DNA from: Actinomycetota bacterium
GTDB taxonomy: Bacteria; Actinomycetota; Acidimicrobiia; Acidimicrobiales; Poriferisodalaceae
Assembly (NCBI GenBank): GCA_013151655.1
Contig: JAADHX010000085.1
Location: 1 to 6,951 of the forward strand
Direction: 5' to 3'
DNA: 6,951 nucleotides
The notes beneath the pieces were generated by a model that was not told the origin of the DNA, searched no databases, and worked only from the letters and a program-made list of their open reading frames with translations. Both the position numbers and the translations under genes were made by a program. Shown piece by piece: positions 6,763 to 6,951 of the stretch; within the stretch, counting starts at the first letter, position 1, and every line of letters begins with the position of its first letter.

Positions 6763-6951
6763 TTACCAGCGCGGCGGGAGATCGATCGGCTCGAATAGTT
6801 CGGGGTCGATCAGTGCGGCTGGTGTGGGTGACTTGTCTGGTCTGGTTGTCTCGTCGGACTTGTTCGGTTCGGACTTGTTCGGTTCGGACTTGTTCGGTTC
6901 GGACTTGTTGGGTTCGGGCTTGTGGGCGGTTTCTGCGTATCGGGCTGGGAA
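6763..6951 (-). CDS. C-terminal end of an unrecognised protein with EPNKS repeats (5' end beyond window)
   Basis: The final 62 codons and TAA stop of a leftward gene entering from the right edge. Visible residues begin FPARYAETAHKP, followed by four tandem EPNKS pentapeptides, a DETTRPDKSPTP linker, and a tail ending FEPIDLPPRW. The repeat stretch is hydrophilic, proline-rich and probably disordered, with alternating acidic and basic residues; the last ten residues look more conserved-like and may be a docking motif or the end of a folded domain. Support for real coding: the 15-bp repeat keeps the frame, the frame has no stops, and the convergent arrangement with pirin leaves a normal gap. 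I do not recognise the family and assign no function. Confidence 0.72.
   Translation of the reverse strand, partial: FPARYAETAHKPEPNKSEPNKSEPNKSEPNKSDETTRPDKSPTPAALIDPELFEPIDLPPRW
6856..6915 (-). repeat. Four tandem 15-bp repeats encoding EPNKS
   Basis: Four head-to-tail copies of a 15-bp unit (minus strand GAACCGAACAAGTCC) at 6856-6870, 6871-6885, 6886-6900 and 6901-6915. The first three are identical; the rightmost differs at one base (CCC for CCG, still proline). The unit is a multiple of three, so copy-number changes would lengthen or shorten the disordered tail without breaking the frame. Confidence 0.93.

Noticed and set aside
6856..6915. CRISPR-like or regulatory iteron reading of the 15-bp tandem repeats
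   Set aside because: The units are directly adjacent with no spacers and encode EPNKS in frame, so a coding repeat is the simpler explanation.

Overview
The window is GC-rich (roughly 60% by eye) and favours TCG/GTC/GGC codons, GTG starts and SD-led or possibly leaderless starts. This looks like chromosomal DNA of a high-GC Gram-positive. The style of the proteins (a two-module glycosyltransferase with a helical-repeat tail and a long pirin) reminds me of Actinomycetota, perhaps the Acidimicrobiia/Ilumatobacter side, but that assignment is inference. There are no RNA genes, insertion sequences or CRISPR arrays.

Layout. About 80% of the window is a leftward block of two overlapping genes. The upstream gene (3417-5540, minus) encodes a 707-residue family-2 glycosyltransferase. 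It has an intact GT2 domain of the 'MIVKDE...DTGSTDNT...DADE' class, a degenerate GT-A-like module before it and an alpha-helical (TPR-like) tail. Its stop codon overlaps by 8 nt (GTGCCTGA) the GTG start of a second gene, which runs from 3424 off the left edge. That frame is open for all 1141 codons in the window. I translated it by hand; it is easily missed because its stop lies outside the window. It encodes a chain of GT-A-like modules: one canonical rhamnosyltransferase-type GT2 domain (residues ~340-560) surrounded by at least three modules that keep the fold pattern but have lost or altered the DXD metal/nucleotide-sugar site.

A 126-bp divergent intergenic region separates this pair from a rightward pirin-family gene (5667-6695) with all four iron ligands. 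An inverted repeat overlaps a possible promoter just before the pirin start. Convergent with pirin, at the right edge, is the last 62 codons of a leftward gene. Its C-terminus carries four tandem EPNKS pentapeptides encoded by a 15-bp repeat.

How they fit. The two glycosyltransferase genes are almost certainly co-transcribed and translationally coupled. They probably act together in building a surface polysaccharide or glycosylating a surface protein; neither has a visible signal peptide or membrane segment, so they would work at the cytoplasmic side. The most interesting feature is the repeated use of catalytically dead GT-A modules, with one apparently live domain per polypeptide. The pirin and the right-edge gene have no evident functional link to the pair.
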